Positions 5,841-6,983 of a DNA stretch of 6,983 nt are shown piece by piece (the stretch's first letter is position 1; each line of letters starts with the position of its first letter). The position numbers and the translations under genes are program-made. The stretch spans positions 1-6,983 of the forward strand of contig RFFY01000287.1 in NCBI GenBank assembly GCA_003697065.1. Direction: 5' to 3'. The stretch comes from Actinomyces sp. GTDB lineage: Bacteria; Actinomycetota; Acidimicrobiia; Acidimicrobiales; Aldehydirespiratoraceae. The notes beneath the pieces were generated by a model. The model was not told where the DNA came from. It was given only the letters and a program-made list of their open reading frames with translations, and made no database searches.

Positions 5841-6983
5841 TTAGGAAGCGGGCCCGGCGCCCGGACCGCAGGCCGTCTCGACCTCCCGGGCCAGCTCGGC
5901 GGCGACCGTCTCGGCCTCGGCGACGGTGTCGGCCTCCACCATCACCCGGACAAGCGGTTCGGTACCCGACGGACGCACCAGGATGCGGCCCCGGTCACCG
6001 AGGCGCGTGCGGGCCGCGGCGAGGGCGGGCCCGAGGCGGCGGTCGAGGTCGGCCGGACGGGCCGCCACCGCCACGTTGACGAGGACCTGGGGAAGGCGGG
6101 TCATGGCCTCACCGGCGAGGGTGGCGAGGTCCCGCCCGTCGCGCACGAGGGTGTCGAGCAGGACGGCGGCGGTGAGCAGGCCGTCGCCGGTCGTGGCGTG
6201 GTCACGGAAGATGACGTGACCCGACTGCTCACCCCCGAGCACGAGACCCCGCCGGTCGAGGGCCTCGAGGACGTGACGGTCACCGACGGGGGTCTCGACC
6301 ACCTCGATGCCGGCGGTGGCCATGGCCCGCCGGAATCCGAGGTTCGCCATGACGGTCACGACGACGGCGCGCCCGCGCAACAGGCCACGGCGATCGAGGT
6401 CGAGAGCGCACACGGCGATGATCTGGTCGCCGTCGACGACCTCGCCGTGGGCGTCGACGGCGAGCACCCGGTCGGCGTCACCGTCGAAGGCGATGCCGCA
6501 GTCGGCGCCGGCGTCCACGACGGCGGCCGCCAGGGTGGCGAGATGGGTCGAACCGCAGGCGTCGTTGATGTTGCGCCCGTCGGGGTCGACGCCGATGGCG
6601 GTGACGTCGGCGCCGAGATCGGCGAGGACCCGGGGTGCCAGTTCCCAGGCTGCGCCGTGGGCGCAGTCGACGACGAGGCGGAGACCGTCGAGACGCCGGC
6701 CCCCGACCGCCGCCGTCACCGCCGCCGCATGGGCGGCCAGGGCCCGTTCGTGCGTGTCGTCCCCGGCGTCGGCCGCGCCGCCGGCGGGGGTGCCACCTGG
6801 GTCGGGAAGCGTTCCGACACCGGCGGACTCGGCGACGAGGACGTCGAGGAGACGCTGGACCTCGTGCTGGGCGTCGTCGCCCAGCTTCAGTCCCCCGGGG
6901 GCGAACAGCTTGATGCCGTTGTCGTGCCAGGGGTTGTGGGAGGCCGACACCACCGCACCGGCCACCCCGTGGTCGGCGCACCA
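5841..6983 (-). CDS. glmM: Phosphoglucosamine mutase, C-terminal 380 residues (5' end cut by window edge)
   Basis: Converts glucosamine-6-phosphate to glucosamine-1-phosphate, the step between GlmS and GlmU on the way to UDP-GlcNAc; a cytoplasmic alpha-D-phosphohexomutase. The frame is open to the right edge, so the true start is outside; about 87 residues are missing compared with E. coli GlmM (445 aa). All later signatures are present (numbered from the first visible residue). SASHNPWHDNGIK (13-25) has the phosphorylated serine at Ser15. FDGDADR (166-172) supplies the three Mg2+-binding aspartates 167, 169 and 171. GGEQSGH (250-256) is the sugar-specificity loop and RPSGTEP (337-343) the phosphate-binding loop. 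GGEQSGH is typical of GlmM rather than phosphomannomutase. A Gly/Ala/Asp-rich spacer (about 54-76) separates the first domain from the strand LVVDCAHGAA (103-112) and looks like a linker expansion. It ends at TAA, 58 bases before glmS. The pairing with glmS is pathway-consistent. Confidence 0.95.
   Translation of the reverse strand, partial: WCADHGVAGAVVSASHNPWHDNGIKLFAPGGLKLGDDAQHEVQRLLDVLVAESAGVGTLPDPGGTPAGGAADAGDDTHERALAAHAAAVTAAVGGRRLDGLRLVVDCAHGAAWELAPRVLADLGADVTAIGVDPDGRNINDACGSTHLATLAAAVVDAGADCGIAFDGDADRVLAVDAHGEVVDGDQIIAVCALDLDRRGLLRGRAVVVTVMANLGFRRAMATAGIEVVETPVGDRHVLEALDRRGLVLGGEQSGHVIFRDHATTGDGLLTAAVLLDTLVRDGRDLATLAGEAMTRLPQVLVNVAVAARPADLDRRLGPALAAARTRLGDRGRILVRPSGTEPLVRVMVEADTVAEAETVAAELAREVETACGPGAGPAS

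Noticed and set aside
5838..5843. TAAACT as a glmS promoter -10 element
   Set aside because: It fits TANNNT, but it overlaps the glmM stop codon, which already explains the A/T bases. No -35-like sequence lies 17-18 bases upstream.
4379..6079. A 566-codon plus-strand open frame opposite glmS and the end of glmM
   Set aside because: It crosses the glmM-glmS gap, mirrors codon bias of the real genes, has no domain signature and ends in an Arg/Pro-rich tail. It is a shadow frame.
5841..6965. GTG at 6965 as the true start of glmM
   Set aside because: It would put the start only eight residues before the phosphoserine and delete the conserved N-terminal strand. The same frame stays open to the window edge (WCADHG), so the gene is truncated, not short.

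Overview
The window is a 6,983-base piece of a very GC-rich bacterial chromosome (visibly above 70% G+C). It carries five genes, all read leftward on the minus strand: glmM (5' end cut off), an unusually large glmS, acpS, nnr and alr (3' end cut off). The G/C-heavy third codon positions, the GTG starts and the gene order glmM, glmS, acpS, nnr, alr point to an actinobacterium. The same neighbourhood, with more genes in between, is known from Streptomyces and Mycobacterium. A deep branch such as Acidimicrobiia is my guess, but nothing in the window proves it. There is no mobile element, RNA gene or CRISPR array.

Layout from right to left, which is the direction of transcription. 6983-5841 is phosphoglucosamine mutase GlmM, missing roughly its first 87 residues. 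A 58-base gap holds a strong ribosome binding site. 5782-2348 is a GlmS-type glutamine:fructose-6-phosphate aminotransferase of 1,144 residues, against about 610 for the usual enzyme. A 130-base gap follows, with GC-rich inverted repeats and a -10-like hexamer exactly six bases before the next ATG. 2217-1747 is holo-ACP synthase AcpS. 1750-386 is the two-domain NAD(P)HX repair enzyme Nnr. 389-1 is the first 129 residues of alanine racemase. AcpS-Nnr and Nnr-Alr each overlap by four bases (GTGA), so these three form a translationally coupled operon.

Functionally, GlmS and GlmM are successive steps from fructose-6-phosphate to glucosamine-1-phosphate, the precursor of UDP-GlcNAc. Alr makes D-alanine for the peptidoglycan stem peptide. 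AcpS activates acyl carrier protein for lipid synthesis, and Nnr repairs damaged nicotinamide cofactors. The cluster is therefore envelope-precursor supply plus two housekeeping activities.

The most unusual item is the giant GlmS. Residue-by-residue reading shows that most of the catalytic residues of both the glutaminase and isomerase halves are kept with near-canonical spacing. Some 530 extra residues are spread over an N-terminal helical insertion directly behind the Cys2 strand, a smaller insertion in the glutaminase domain, an insertion in the second SIS domain, and a C-terminal extension of about 195 residues after what is normally the last strand of the protein. The second item worth checking is a candidate transcription-unit boundary with a leaderless promoter between glmS and acpS.
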